Of a DNA stretch of 64,000 nt, positions 34,785 to 43,707 are shown piece by piece. The notes under the pieces were generated by a model. The model was not told the DNA's origin, did not search any database, and saw only the letters and a list, made by a program, of their open reading frames with translations. Position numbers and translations under genes: made by a program. The stretch's first letter is position 1; the number at the start of each line of letters is the position of its first letter. Origin of the DNA: SZUA-265 sp966249405 (GTDB lineage Bacteria; Myxococcota_A; Polyangia; Polyangiales; Polyangiaceae); contig CBINDO010000001.1 in NCBI GenBank assembly GCA_966249405.1, positions 1 through 64,000 of the forward strand, in the 5' to 3' direction.

Positions 34785-35005
34785 GGTACCTCGAACGGGG
34801 CGATTTTCGAACTCGTCCTGGGCGATTCGCGTTGCGATGCGTGACGGCTCGAGGTGACTCGACGTAGCGCGAAAGCCCAGCGCTTTCGTCCCGCAATGCG
34901 GAGCGTGTGGCGCTTCCGTGCAGCGAAGTCGCTGGAAACGTTGCCTTTTGTGTCGATTTTGCTCGCTCCACGTCGGCCGCTCGCGCGGATTCGGGTTGCA
35001 AGTAG

Positions 35006-35021
35006 TTGACACTTGGGTCAA
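35006..35021. promoter_or_regulatory. TTGAC-N6-GTCAA palindrome upstream of cupin gene
   Basis: TTGAC (35006-35010) and GTCAA (35017-35021) are perfect inverted half-sites, 11 bases before the cupin ATG. Such half-sites are used by several dimeric repressors (MarR/TetR-type). No regulator gene is adjacent, so it may be a site for a distant protein. Confidence 0.4.
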
Positions 35022-35031
35022 ATAATCGTCC

Positions 35032-35448
35032 ATGCAACGACGAGCACCCATCATCCTCCAGCCCGGCGCTGGCCGCGCTTATGACATGGGCCGCATCTCC
35101 GCGATCTTCAAGGCGGACGAAGCCGAGACGCAAAACGCCTACTCGGTCTCGGAGTGGTGGTTAGAGCCCGAAACGACGGGGCCCGGCGCCCATTCCCACC
35201 CGGAGGACGACGTGTTCTTCGTGTTGGAGGGTACGATGAGCATCTTGGTGGGCGAACGTTGGATCGACGCCCCGCGGGGTGGCTTCATCCTCGTCCCTGG
35301 CGGCGTCACTCACGACTTCGAAAATCGAAGTCGGCAGCGCGCCGGCGTGCTCAACTTCTCGTCAGGCCCATTCGAGTCCGATATGGCGGGCATCGTCGAA
35401 TGGTTCGCCCACAACCCACCGGGCAGGCCGAGCAGCGTCGTCTCTTGA
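35032..35448 (+). CDS. small cupin-domain protein
   Basis: A 138-residue single cupin. Motif 1 is HSHPEDDVFFVLEG (His, His, Glu metal positions), motif 2 PGGVTHDFENRS with the last His. It probably binds one metal ion; small cupins of this type act as isomerases, dioxygenases or sensors. ATG 35032 is directly after the palindrome at 35006-35021, so that site may control it. It is convergent with the lipoprotein at 35507. Confidence 0.82.
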   Translation: MQRRAPIILQPGAGRAYDMGRISAIFKADEAETQNAYSVSEWWLEPETTGPGAHSHPEDDVFFVLEGTMSILVGERWIDAPRGGFILVPGGVTHDFENRSRQRAGVLNFSSGPFESDMAGIVEWFAHNPPGRPSSVVS

Positions 35449-35506
35449 CGCCAGAGTCGGGTTCGGTCGAGCCGAACTCCGGGCGCTGTCCGTTAGTCCC
35501 GAACGG

Positions 35507-36616
35507 CTACTTCTTGGTCGTACCGGGAGCAGGCGGCGCGAACGCGAACAGCGACCGGGCCTCGACTTGGATTGGCCGCGGTTGGCCCTCGATCTCGACG
35601 AAGGCGCGGATCGACGTTTGAGTGCGTCCGTCGACCGGCAGCGCGCTGCCAGCCGGGACCATCATCTGCGTCGAGCTCTCGGCCTGGAACTGCGCAACCT
35701 TGGCTTGCTCGAGGCCTGCGACGCCCAATGTGTCCGCCGCGAGATAACGCTTCGCGCTGATGTCGAGGACGACGTTGCCGTCCTTGATTTCTGCCACCTT
35801 GACCATGCGGTAGACGATCACCTCGGCGCCCAACAATGTCTCACGAGACGTCGTCATCCAGAAGCCACCGGCACCGATCGCCTCTTTGGGGTACGCGACG
35901 ATCGCGTCGTTCAGCGTCGTCGCACCAGCGTCCAACATGCTCTCGAGCTGGGGGATAGCGCCTTTGGCGAGCGTGAACGACGGCGTGCCCAAGAGCCCTT
36001 CGGGCCCTACTTGCGCCGCGAACTGACTGCCCTTGAGCTTGCGGATCTCCGCGCCGAGCTCGGGCGGCACCTCCCCGGGTTGCGTGGTCGCCAGATCGGC
36101 ATTGACGACATCGAACAAGTAAGGCGATGCGCCGTTCGAGTTCGGCGCAGCGGTCGTAGCGGGAGGAGCGACCGGGGCCGCCTTGTGAACGTCGAGCTTG
36201 AGCACGGTGGTGGGCATCGCGCCGGGTCCGTTGCGCACCGAAATCTCGAGTTGCCCGGGGCGGCGGTCGCCGAGGTCCGCCGAGCCGAGCACGACCCGGG
36301 GTTCACTTCCAGCGCTGCCCAACTTCACCTTGGGCGGCGCGCCTTTGGCCAACTCGGCGTTGGCGCGCTCGGCGCCCATGATGCCGTCGGGAGGCGGACC
36401 GCTCTCGGCCGCAGCCCCCGCTTGCGCTTGAGTCTTGGCCGCGTTGGCGACGGCGTTGGCGATCTTCGAGTCGAGGACGGGGGCGGCGGTCGACGCCGCT
36501 GCCGTGGCCTCCGACTTGGCCTCGGTGTTCTCTTTGTCTTCGGACTTGCAACCCAACGCCAACAAACCTGCGCTGAGGAGGAGCACGGGAGCGGAACGAG
36601 TCAATCGAATAGCCAT
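35507..36616 (-). CDS. lipoprotein of unknown function
   Basis: A 369-residue protein with a leader ending LLALGC, a Glu/Ala/Ser linker, then an alpha/beta domain (LEISVRNGPGAMPTTVLKLDVHK, GGFWMTTSRETLLGAEVIVYRMVKV). The C-terminal part (TQTSIRAFVEIEGQPRPIQVEARS) looks beta-rich. The sequence does not match a family I can name. ATG 36616 is chosen. It is separated from the dihaem lipoprotein gene by ~305 bases. Confidence 0.75.
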   Translation of the reverse strand: MAIRLTRSAPVLLLSAGLLALGCKSEDKENTEAKSEATAAASTAAPVLDSKIANAVANAAKTQAQAGAAAESGPPPDGIMGAERANAELAKGAPPKVKLGSAGSEPRVVLGSADLGDRRPGQLEISVRNGPGAMPTTVLKLDVHKAAPVAPPATTAAPNSNGASPYLFDVVNADLATTQPGEVPPELGAEIRKLKGSQFAAQVGPEGLLGTPSFTLAKGAIPQLESMLDAGATTLNDAIVAYPKEAIGAGGFWMTTSRETLLGAEVIVYRMVKVAEIKDGNVVLDISAKRYLAADTLGVAGLEQAKVAQFQAESSTQMMVPAGSALPVDGRTQTSIRAFVEIEGQPRPIQVEARSLFAFAPPAPGTTKK

Positions 36617-36922
36617 GTTGTTACCTCTGACGTGATGTGACCAAAACGGACACCGCCGCTCGCTCGGCGTGAGACACTTTTGCCGCTGTGGGCGCGGGCC
36701 TTGGGGTGGAGCGGTGGGAGGGAGCCGTGAGACGAAGGACGACCGCTGGGCTCAACCCCATGATCGTTTTGGATGGGATCCTCTGGTGCATGACTTGCCA
36801 CGATTCCGCGCCTCTTACTCCCGTGGATGATATCGGCGGTTGCAGTTGGGTGGGACCAAGACCAGTCGGGCCGCGTTTTTATTCCGCGATGGATGGCAAT
36901 CGCGTCAAAACCGGATCGGACG
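36617..36922. other. intergenic stretch, nothing recognised
   Basis: 306 bases between two minus-strand lipoprotein genes. Open frames here are antisense-like and lack domains. It should hold the promoter of the 36616 gene. Confidence 0.4.
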
Positions 36923-37369
36923 TCATTCGGCCGGGTGACAGCTGAAGCAATTGACGGTCGTGGGTTGGCCAGCGCCACTGTTGAGCAACGTCTTGAGCGC
37001 GGGTGTGACGTCCGCCATCATGAAGTTGGTCGCGTCGGCGTCGTAGTCGAGCGACTCCTGGAGGGTGTTCTCCTTGGGCAGTGGATAGATGTCGGGGTTC
37101 GGCATCTTCCAATTCACGAGCTCGGCGTTCTCACCGTGGCAGGTTTGACAGTTGAAGCTGTCGCCGTAAGAAGAGTCGTACTTCTCGAACAGCGCCTTCA
37201 TCTGCGGCGTGACTTGCGCTGCCATGTGACCGAACCGTTGCTCCTCGCTCTTTTCGGACCAGGCGATCTCGGGAGCCCCCAGGTTCACGCCGGGAACCGT
37301 TTTTGGAGATGGCGTACAGCCAAGAATTGCGACGAGTACAGGCGTGGCCCAAAGGCTAGTTCGTTTCAT
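36923..37369 (-). CDS. dihaem c-type cytochrome lipoprotein
   Basis: A 148-residue protein with a leader ending AILGC and two haem sites, NCQTCH in the middle and NCFSCH near the end. It is exported, lipidated and carries two covalent haems, so an electron-transfer role in the periplasm is likely. ATG 37369 (MKRTSLWATPVL) is the natural signal peptide start. The flanking genes (lipoprotein and PBP1A) give no obvious redox partner. Confidence 0.88.
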   Translation of the reverse strand: MKRTSLWATPVLVAILGCTPSPKTVPGVNLGAPEIAWSEKSEEQRFGHMAAQVTPQMKALFEKYDSSYGDSFNCQTCHGENAELVNWKMPNPDIYPLPKENTLQESLDYDADATNFMMADVTPALKTLLNSGAGQPTTVNCFSCHPAE

Positions 37370-37447
37370 GAAACCCGGGCCCATGCTTGGCAAATGCCCC
37401 GCCACAGGTCAAGAGGAACGGCGGGCGCAACCCATCGGAATGGCTGT

Positions 37448-40384
37448 TCAAAACGGCGGAGGTTCGGGACCCGCGGGAGGTGTCGCGGCCGGTGGCGGCG
37501 CAGAACTCGCGGGCTCGGCGTCAGCCATTTCGGTCGGTTCGGTGCCGGGCAGGAACTCCTCGAGGTGAGACTCGGCTTGACCTGGTCCCGCAAGCAGCCC
37601 CGAAGCTGGGTCGACGTGAACCGTCAGGATGCTCGAGGGCCGTACGAAGCGGGTGTGCGGACGATTTTTGTGCGCCGCAGCCATGAAGTCGGTCCAGGCG
37701 GGCAACGCGGTCACCGCCCCGCTCTCCTGTTTCCCGAGCGGCAAGGTGTCGTCGTAACCGACCCACACCGCGCACGCGATGTCCGTCGAATAACCGATGA
37801 ACCACGCATCTTTTACGTCGTTGGTGGTTCCGGTTTTGCCGGCCACTTCACGGTCGAGTTTGCCCGCGGCGCGACCCGTCCCCGACTCCACGACGCTGCG
37901 CAGCACACTGGTCGTCAAATACGCCTCCTCGGCCGTGAGCACGGCAGTGGGCGGCGGAACTTTCGGCAACGGCACCTCCGTGCCGTCTGCGGCGAGCACT
38001 TTGTCGACGTACCGCGGCGACTGCACGGTGCCGCCGCTAGCGAACGCGACGTAAGCGTTGAGGAGCTCGAGCGGAGTGAGCTCGTACGAGCCGAGGGCCA
38101 ACGAGAGGTCCGGCTGCATCGGCGACGTGATGCCGAGCGCGCGGCTCCATTGCACGACGTTCTCGACGCCCACCTCTTGCAGCACGAACGTGGCCGCGTC
38201 GTTGTTGCTGTGCGCCACGGCAGCGCGCAGATCGATGCTGAGCGGCCCTTCTTCGGGCACGCCGTGGCCGCGGTGTTTGACGGGGATGACACTCGCTGGC
38301 GAGAAGCGCCGTGAGTGCAGGGCGTAACTATACACGACCGGCTTGAACGAAGAGCCCGGCTGCCGGCGCATCTGCGTCACCCGATCGAGGCCGCCGCTCA
38401 ACGCCTCGTAGCTGCCGACGTTGGCGAGCACTTCGCGCGTACGCACGTCTATCGCGACGAGCGCCGACTGCGGCCCCAGCTCGAGGCGCAGGTTCGGTTT
38501 CGTCTCACCGTCCGGCTCTTCCTGCAGGCTCACGCGCAGCACGGCGCCGACCGAGGCAAATTCGGAAGGCGGTAACCCGGTGGGATTGTACCGGCTCTCG
38601 GTCGACAGGGCGATTTGCCCGACGACGTCGCCGACCCGGACCTCGATGACGCCGCTCAAATCGTCGACCTTCTCGACCACCCCGACGTAAACCTTGTGCC
38701 GACGCGGTTTGCCTTGGAACGGCACCCCCCAACTCTTGATCTCGGCGCTCTTGTAGGGCGGGAGCAGCTTGTGGCGCTCCATGTAACGGTCCAAGTTGGC
38801 GCGCAGCGCTTGACGCCCCACCGCCTGCAACTCGGGATCGATCGTGGTGTGGATCGTGTAACCGCCGCTGCTCTTGCCGTTGCCGAGCACCTCCGTGACC
38901 ACGTCTTTGGCGGTGTGGACGATCTCGGGCGCCAGCCGACTCTCACTTTCGGTCGTGGGAGCGAGCCGCAACGGCATCTGCAGGACCTGGTCGTACACCG
39001 ACTGGGTGACGAAGCCTTTGCGCAACATCTGATCGATCACGAATTGACGGCGCTTGAGCGCCTTCTGGGCGTCGCGTCGCGGCGAGTAGTTCTCCGGCGA
39101 GGCGATGACCCCGGCGAGGATCGCGGCTTCGTCGAGCCCGAGCTCACGTGCGTGTTTGCCGAAGTAATAACGCGCCGCCTCTTCGATGCCGTACCGGGCG
39201 TGCCCCAGGTAAATGTGATTCAGGTAGAGCCAGAAGATCTCGTCCTTGGAGAGCGATTGCTCGAGCCGCAACGCGAGCAGGAACTCGCGCACCTTGCGCC
39301 GCAAACTGCGGCTCGAGTCGAGCAGGACGTTCTTGACGACCTGCTGCGTGATCGTGCTGCCGCCTTGGACGGTGCGACCCGCTTTCAAGTTGGCGAGCAC
39401 GGCGCGCGCCAGGCCGAGGTAATTGATGCCCTCGTGTTCGTAGAAGCTGGCATCTTCAGCGGCCAAAAAGGCGAGCTTGGCCGAGTTGGGCACTTGGTCC
39501 AACGGGATCACGGTGCGCCGCTCGGTGAACTCGGCCGCGAGCAACGTGTCGTCGCGCGCGACGATGCGAGTGATCTGCGGGGGATTGTAGCCCGCCTTCA
39601 GTGACTCGACGCTCGGCAAGTCCGCGCCGTAGCTGTGCACGATGAAGAACAGCACCACGGCCCCGATGAAACCGGAGACGAGCGCGGCAATCGCCGCCCA
39701 CCACAACGCGCGACGCCAACCGAACCCGGCCTTGGCCGGAGCTGGCTCCCAAGGCTCCGTCGAGCGGTTGGGTTCGCTCGGGTACGAGGTCGCATCACCT
39801 GTCTCACTGCGCAACGGCCGGCGCGCTTTGCGGCGCGCAGGAGGTTCACTGGGGGCCGCAGCAGTAGACACCGCAGCAGTAGATGGCGCAGCAGTAGATG
39901 GCGCAGCAGTAGACACCGCAGCAGTAGACGCAGCAGTGGATGGCGCCGGCTTGGGATCGACTCCGCGCGCGACGACGGGCGGTTCGCCGGCCTTGGCGCC
40001 GGCTTCGGCGTCGGGTTTGCGGGACGAAAGCGCGGACTCACGGCGAGGTGGCGGTGCGGCTGGTGCGGCCGCGCCGCCGAGTCCGAGTAACGTGGACTTT
40101 GGCTTGGCAGGTTCGGCTGGCGCCGCCGGACGCGGGATTGGCTCCGTGCGGGTCTGAGGAACGAACGGGGTTGGAGGCCGTGGCGGAACGAGTTTGGCAC
40201 GCGGCTCCACCGGCGCTTGCGGCTTGGTGGGCACGTCGTCGTCCGAAATTGCCGGCGGCGGGGCGACGGGAGCCTCGGGTTGGCTTGCGGGTGGCGACGC
40301 GACCGGCTCGGATTCGCGTGGTTCACCACTCACGCTGCCGAGCGGGCGGCGGGCCTTGCGTCTACGCGAAATGTCACTGTCCAT
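37448..40384 (-). CDS. penicillin-binding protein 1A with long cytoplasmic tail
   Basis: A 978-residue class A PBP. A ~225-residue Pro/Ala-rich cytoplasmic tail precedes the membrane helix (ALWWAAIAALVSGFIGAVVLFF). The GT51 glycosyltransferase has EDASFYEHEGIN and GGSTITQQVVKN. An OB-type insert follows (VGVVEKVDDLSGVIEVRVG). The transpeptidase has the Ser in GSSFKP, SNN and KTGTTNDVKDAWF. It polymerises and crosslinks peptidoglycan. The tail contains Ser-Thr-Ala-Ala repeats encoded by 15-base tandem units. It starts 30 bases after the Ser/Thr kinase stop, same strand. Confidence 0.95.
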   Translation of the reverse strand: MDSDISRRRKARRPLGSVSGEPRESEPVASPPASQPEAPVAPPPAISDDDVPTKPQAPVEPRAKLVPPRPPTPFVPQTRTEPIPRPAAPAEPAKPKSTLLGLGGAAAPAAPPPRRESALSSRKPDAEAGAKAGEPPVVARGVDPKPAPSTAASTAAVSTAAPSTAAPSTAAVSTAAAPSEPPARRKARRPLRSETGDATSYPSEPNRSTEPWEPAPAKAGFGWRRALWWAAIAALVSGFIGAVVLFFIVHSYGADLPSVESLKAGYNPPQITRIVARDDTLLAAEFTERRTVIPLDQVPNSAKLAFLAAEDASFYEHEGINYLGLARAVLANLKAGRTVQGGSTITQQVVKNVLLDSSRSLRRKVREFLLALRLEQSLSKDEIFWLYLNHIYLGHARYGIEEAARYYFGKHARELGLDEAAILAGVIASPENYSPRRDAQKALKRRQFVIDQMLRKGFVTQSVYDQVLQMPLRLAPTTESESRLAPEIVHTAKDVVTEVLGNGKSSGGYTIHTTIDPELQAVGRQALRANLDRYMERHKLLPPYKSAEIKSWGVPFQGKPRRHKVYVGVVEKVDDLSGVIEVRVGDVVGQIALSTESRYNPTGLPPSEFASVGAVLRVSLQEEPDGETKPNLRLELGPQSALVAIDVRTREVLANVGSYEALSGGLDRVTQMRRQPGSSFKPVVYSYALHSRRFSPASVIPVKHRGHGVPEEGPLSIDLRAAVAHSNNDAATFVLQEVGVENVVQWSRALGITSPMQPDLSLALGSYELTPLELLNAYVAFASGGTVQSPRYVDKVLAADGTEVPLPKVPPPTAVLTAEEAYLTTSVLRSVVESGTGRAAGKLDREVAGKTGTTNDVKDAWFIGYSTDIACAVWVGYDDTLPLGKQESGAVTALPAWTDFMAAAHKNRPHTRFVRPSSILTVHVDPASGLLAGPGQAESHLEEFLPGTEPTEMADAEPASSAPPPAATPPAGPEPPPF
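39858..39944. repeat. 15-base tandem repeats inside PBP1A gene
   Basis: Units gcagcagtagacacc and gcagcagtagatggc alternate from 39858 to 39917, then a 12-base unit and a final variant end at 39944. The multiple-of-three unit preserves the frame and encodes Ser-Thr-Ala-Ala plus Val or Pro in the cytoplasmic tail. Copy number probably varies between strains. Confidence 0.9.
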
Positions 40385-40414
40385 GATTAACGCGGCGGTT
40401 CGCTGTGCGAGAGA

Positions 40415-41527
40415 CTACTTGTTGAGGAACAACAGGATGAACGCTGCCAACCCGGCGCCGAGGAGCAGACACACAACCGCTCCACCAACCAGCACCAAGA
40501 GCGCTTTGCGCGAAAGCGGCGCGCCATCCTCCGGCGTCGTTGGACTCTGGCGAGAAGACGGCGGCGGCGCATCGGCAGGTGGTCGAAACGCGGGCGGCTC
40601 GGGGTACATCTGGAAGATGGCGTCCACGGTGGCGAGGTTTGCGCCCACGTAGGGACGCAGCGCGGCGGCAAATTCGATCGCGGTCTGATAACGTTGCTCG
40701 GGAGCTTTGGCCAGCGCCTTGCCGATGGCTTCCCACAAGCCCGGCGGGAAGGCTCGTTCCGGCGCGCGCACCTGCAACGGGATCGGTGCTTCGAGGACGT
40801 GCTTCTGGATGTACTCCATCGGAGTGCGCGCCTCGAACGGTAACTTGCCGGACAATGCTTCGTACAAGATCACCGCGAGCGAGTAGATGTCGCTGCGCGC
40901 GTCCAGGGTCTTGCCTTGTGCCTGTTCCGGAGACATGAACTCCGGAGTGCCGAAGACCATTCCCTCTTGTGTCAGTTGAATCGACCCGGGCCGCATCTGA
41001 CGTTCGGTGACCTTGGCCAAACCAAAGTCGAGCACCTTCGGGTAGTCCGTCAATTGCCCTTGGCGGCACAAAAAGATGTTCTCGGGTTTGAGGTCGCGGT
41101 GCACGATGCCGGCGTTGTGCGCCTCTTGCAACGCACCGCACACCTGGATCAAAATCGTCACGGCGCGGTCGACCGCAAACGGCCCCTCGCGCTTCACGGC
41201 GCGGTTCAAGTTCCGCCCGTCGAGGTATTCCATCACGATGTAGAGCGACCCCGCGCCGTGGCCCTCGGTGAACTGGCCGTACATGAACACCTTGACGGTG
41301 TTCGGGTGCGTGAGCTGGCTCATGGCGCGGGCTTCACGCCGGAAGCGCGACGCCAAGTCCTTACGAGTCGCTAGCTTCGGGTGCAGAATCTTGATCGCCA
41401 CGAGGCGATTCATGTCCACCTGCACCGCTTGGTAGACCGACCCCATGCCACCGGTTCCAATCTTCTTGGTGATGTGGAACTGGCCCCCTAAGATGGTGCG
41501 GTCGACAAATGGGTCTTCCGTAGACAT
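40415..41527 (-). CDS. eukaryote-type Ser/Thr protein kinase, membrane anchored
   Basis: A 370-residue kinase. The Gly loop is GTGGMGSVY, the lysine VAIKIL, the catalytic loop VHRDLKPENIFL, the metal motif LDFGLAK and the activation end GTPEFMSPEQ. A C-terminal helix (VGGAVVCLLLGAGLAAFILLF) anchors it with almost no outer domain. ATG 41527 is chosen. It lies upstream of the PBP1A gene with 30 bases between, so PBP1A's long Ser/Thr-containing tail is a candidate substrate; this is inference. Confidence 0.93.
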   Translation of the reverse strand: MSTEDPFVDRTILGGQFHITKKIGTGGMGSVYQAVQVDMNRLVAIKILHPKLATRKDLASRFRREARAMSQLTHPNTVKVFMYGQFTEGHGAGSLYIVMEYLDGRNLNRAVKREGPFAVDRAVTILIQVCGALQEAHNAGIVHRDLKPENIFLCRQGQLTDYPKVLDFGLAKVTERQMRPGSIQLTQEGMVFGTPEFMSPEQAQGKTLDARSDIYSLAVILYEALSGKLPFEARTPMEYIQKHVLEAPIPLQVRAPERAFPPGLWEAIGKALAKAPEQRYQTAIEFAAALRPYVGANLATVDAIFQMYPEPPAFRPPADAPPPSSRQSPTTPEDGAPLSRKALLVLVGGAVVCLLLGAGLAAFILLFLNK

Positions 41528-41609
41528 GTGGCCGCACTGTTAGCAAATCGGCCAGCAAATTCCACATTCAGGAGTGCTGCGGACCTGGGCAAAACCCCCC
41601 TTTCCCACC

Positions 41610-42533
41610 ATGTCGGCCCCACGTCCCTGCGCCCAGCCCGATCACCCAGCCATGCCCGACCCCAAGCCCGACGCCCTCATTAGCCCGCTCTTGACCCGCC
41701 ACGGCTTCCGCCACGCCTTCTTCACGCGTCTGGGCGGCGTGTCGAAAGGCCCTTACGCGAGCTTGAATTTCTCGTTTTCCGTGGGCGACGAGGCTGAAGC
41801 AGTGGACCGGAATCTGAGGGCGGCGGCCGACTTTCTGGGATTGTCCGTGTCACGATTGTATTTTCTCTCCCAGGTTCACGGCAATCAGTGCGTCGAACTC
41901 CGCCGTGACGAAGACCAACGACGGGTCGTCTTCACGGAGGGCGACGCCCTCGTCAGCGGAGAAGCAGATGTCGGTTGTGGTGTTCGTACGGCAGACTGCG
42001 TCCCAATCTTGCTCGCCGATCCGGTCACTGGGCGTGTAGGGGCGGCCCACGCGGGTTGGCGTGGCCTCGTCGCCCGCGTGATCGACGAGACGGCGCGGCG
42101 GCTGCTCGGCGCGGAAGACGAGAAGCGCAGCGCCGAGCCGGCCATCGAACGAGGAACGGTCACGAGTAAACAGCGGCCACGGTCCGAAGGCGACGCGTCG
42201 ATGGTCATGGGCGGCGCGACGAGGTTGCTGGCGGCGATCGGTCCGCACATCGAAACCGACGCCTTCGAGGTGTCCGACGACGTGGCAGAGGCACTGAGCG
42301 CTGCTAGCCCGGGCGTGGACCCGGTAGTGCGCGGTCGCGCCAAACCCCACGTGAGTCTGCGCAAGGTCGCCGAAGCTCAGCTGTTGGCCCTCGGTTTGCC
42401 GGCAGCGAACATCGACCACGTCGCTGGCTGCACGTTCACCGACTCGCGGCGCTTCTTCTCGTTCCGGCGTGATGGCAAGGCCAGCGGCCGACACTTGTCC
42501 GTGGTCGTCGGTCGAACGGTAGGCGCGGCGTAA
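41610..42533 (+). CDS. pgeF: YfiH/PgeF-family peptidoglycan-editing multicopper-like protein
   Basis: A ~307-residue protein with VRTADCVPILLADPVTG, AAHAGWRGLVA and the C-terminal CTFTDSRRFFSFRRDG, the hallmarks of the YfiH (laccase-domain) family. In Escherichia coli PgeF removes misincorporated L-Ser from muropeptides; other members act on nucleosides. ATG 41610 is used; ATG 41652 and GTG 41574 are also in frame, none with a strong ribosome site. A ~30-residue low-complexity insert (EKRSAEPAIERGTVTSKQRP) follows the AAHAGW block. It is divergent from the Ser/Thr kinase. Confidence 0.88.
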   Translation: MSAPRPCAQPDHPAMPDPKPDALISPLLTRHGFRHAFFTRLGGVSKGPYASLNFSFSVGDEAEAVDRNLRAAADFLGLSVSRLYFLSQVHGNQCVELRRDEDQRRVVFTEGDALVSGEADVGCGVRTADCVPILLADPVTGRVGAAHAGWRGLVARVIDETARRLLGAEDEKRSAEPAIERGTVTSKQRPRSEGDASMVMGGATRLLAAIGPHIETDAFEVSDDVAEALSAASPGVDPVVRGRAKPHVSLRKVAEAQLLALGLPAANIDHVAGCTFTDSRRFFSFRRDGKASGRHLSVVVGRTVGAA

Positions 42534-42567
42534 TCTCGCGCCCCACATCGCTCGCTCTCGCGCGACC

Positions 42568-43707
42568 TCACCACCCGATTTCGGCTGCCGTCCACTCGCC
42601 GATGACCCAAGTTTGCGCTGGCCCCGGGATGTCCTCCTCGGTGAGACTTCGAGGACGTCCACGCGCCATCAACTCGGTGCCGTCTTGGGGAAAGCGCGGC
42701 ATCCGGTTGGGTTCGGCGTAACCCTGCGGGTAAGACGCACGCCCGTCGGGCCCGTATTTGTCCGTCGCGCCGCGGGTGTGCAGGTATTCGTGCATCGCGA
42801 CGAACCAGGCAAAGTCCACGCCGTCTTTGGAGATCTCGGTGCTCACCACCCCGACCCGGCCGTGTTGTTGCCCGAGCCCTTCCGCCGCTTCGCTGTGCCC
42901 GTTGCTAGCGGTGAGACGCACGTAGATCCGAACGTCGAACAGACCAGCGTCGATCCCAATCCGGTCATCGACGGCCTCCGCGTAGTTGTCCAACGCGAGA
43001 TTGAATTTCAAGAGGCTCCAGAGATCCGCTTCGGGGAGCGCGGGCGGCGAAACTCCTTCGACCACGGGCCCGACCACGGACAGCTCCACCGGCGCAGCCG
43101 CGGCAGGTGCGTATTTTATCCGTTGGGCGGCAAACATCGCCTCTACCGCCCGCGCTCTCGCACCGAAGGCTGCAGCCAGGTCGGCAGCAACCGGGGCGTC
43201 GGGCTTGGCCACCAACACGACCGCGACCCGGTGTGGACGCTCCCAACCGAGGTGACGGCGTCGCCACTCCTTGGCTCCGAGTAAACACACGCCGAACAAG
43301 ACCGCGAGCAGTACACCGACGCGCAGCCGTTGGTTACGTTTACGCCGCGCGTGGCGCGCTCGGCAGTCGGCACAGGTGCCGCCACCTTGGCGTTCACAAA
43401 TCACGCACAATGGCGTGCGGCAAACCACGCACAGCGCCCCCTCTACCAAGCGCGGGTGAAAGGTGCAGTGTCTGTCGCTGCCGTCCGCAATCGGGACGAC
43501 GCTCGCCGCGACCCCGACTTTACGCAGGGCGCCCACGAGTTCATCCGCCCGCGCACTCGGTTGCGTCAGCGGAAGCAGGGTCGGGAACTCGCTCAAGATG
43601 GTCTTGCCGGAGGCGAGTTCGACGCCGAGCGCCTCACATACGACGCGTTCGGCAACGATGCGCGCGCTGGCCGGCGGCGGACCATCCAACCGAACGCGCG
43701 CCCTCAT
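42568..43707 (-). CDS. B-box zinc-finger membrane protein with metalloprotease motif
   Basis: A 379-residue protein. Residues 81-119 form a B-box-like zinc finger (C-x2-H, CVVC, CVIC, CADC-x3-H). A membrane helix is at ~129-144 (VGVLLAVLFGVCLLG). The outer ~235 residues have HEYLHTRGATDKYG (HExxHxxGxxD, residues 306-316), so a zinc-metallopeptidase is likely. The N-terminal ~75 residues are a small alpha/beta domain. I do not recognise the combination, which places a zinc finger inside and a protease-like domain outside. Confidence 0.8.
   Translation of the reverse strand: MRARVRLDGPPPASARIVAERVVCEALGVELASGKTILSEFPTLLPLTQPSARADELVGALRKVGVAASVVPIADGSDRHCTFHPRLVEGALCVVCRTPLCVICERQGGGTCADCRARHARRKRNQRLRVGVLLAVLFGVCLLGAKEWRRRHLGWERPHRVAVVLVAKPDAPVAADLAAAFGARARAVEAMFAAQRIKYAPAAAAPVELSVVGPVVEGVSPPALPEADLWSLLKFNLALDNYAEAVDDRIGIDAGLFDVRIYVRLTASNGHSEAAEGLGQQHGRVGVVSTEISKDGVDFAWFVAMHEYLHTRGATDKYGPDGRASYPQGYAEPNRMPRFPQDGTELMARGRPRSLTEEDIPGPAQTWVIGEWTAAEIGW

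Noticed and set aside
35006..35011. TTGACA before the cupin as a -35 box
   Set aside because: It lies only 26 bases from the ATG with no suitably spaced -10 element; the palindrome explains it better.
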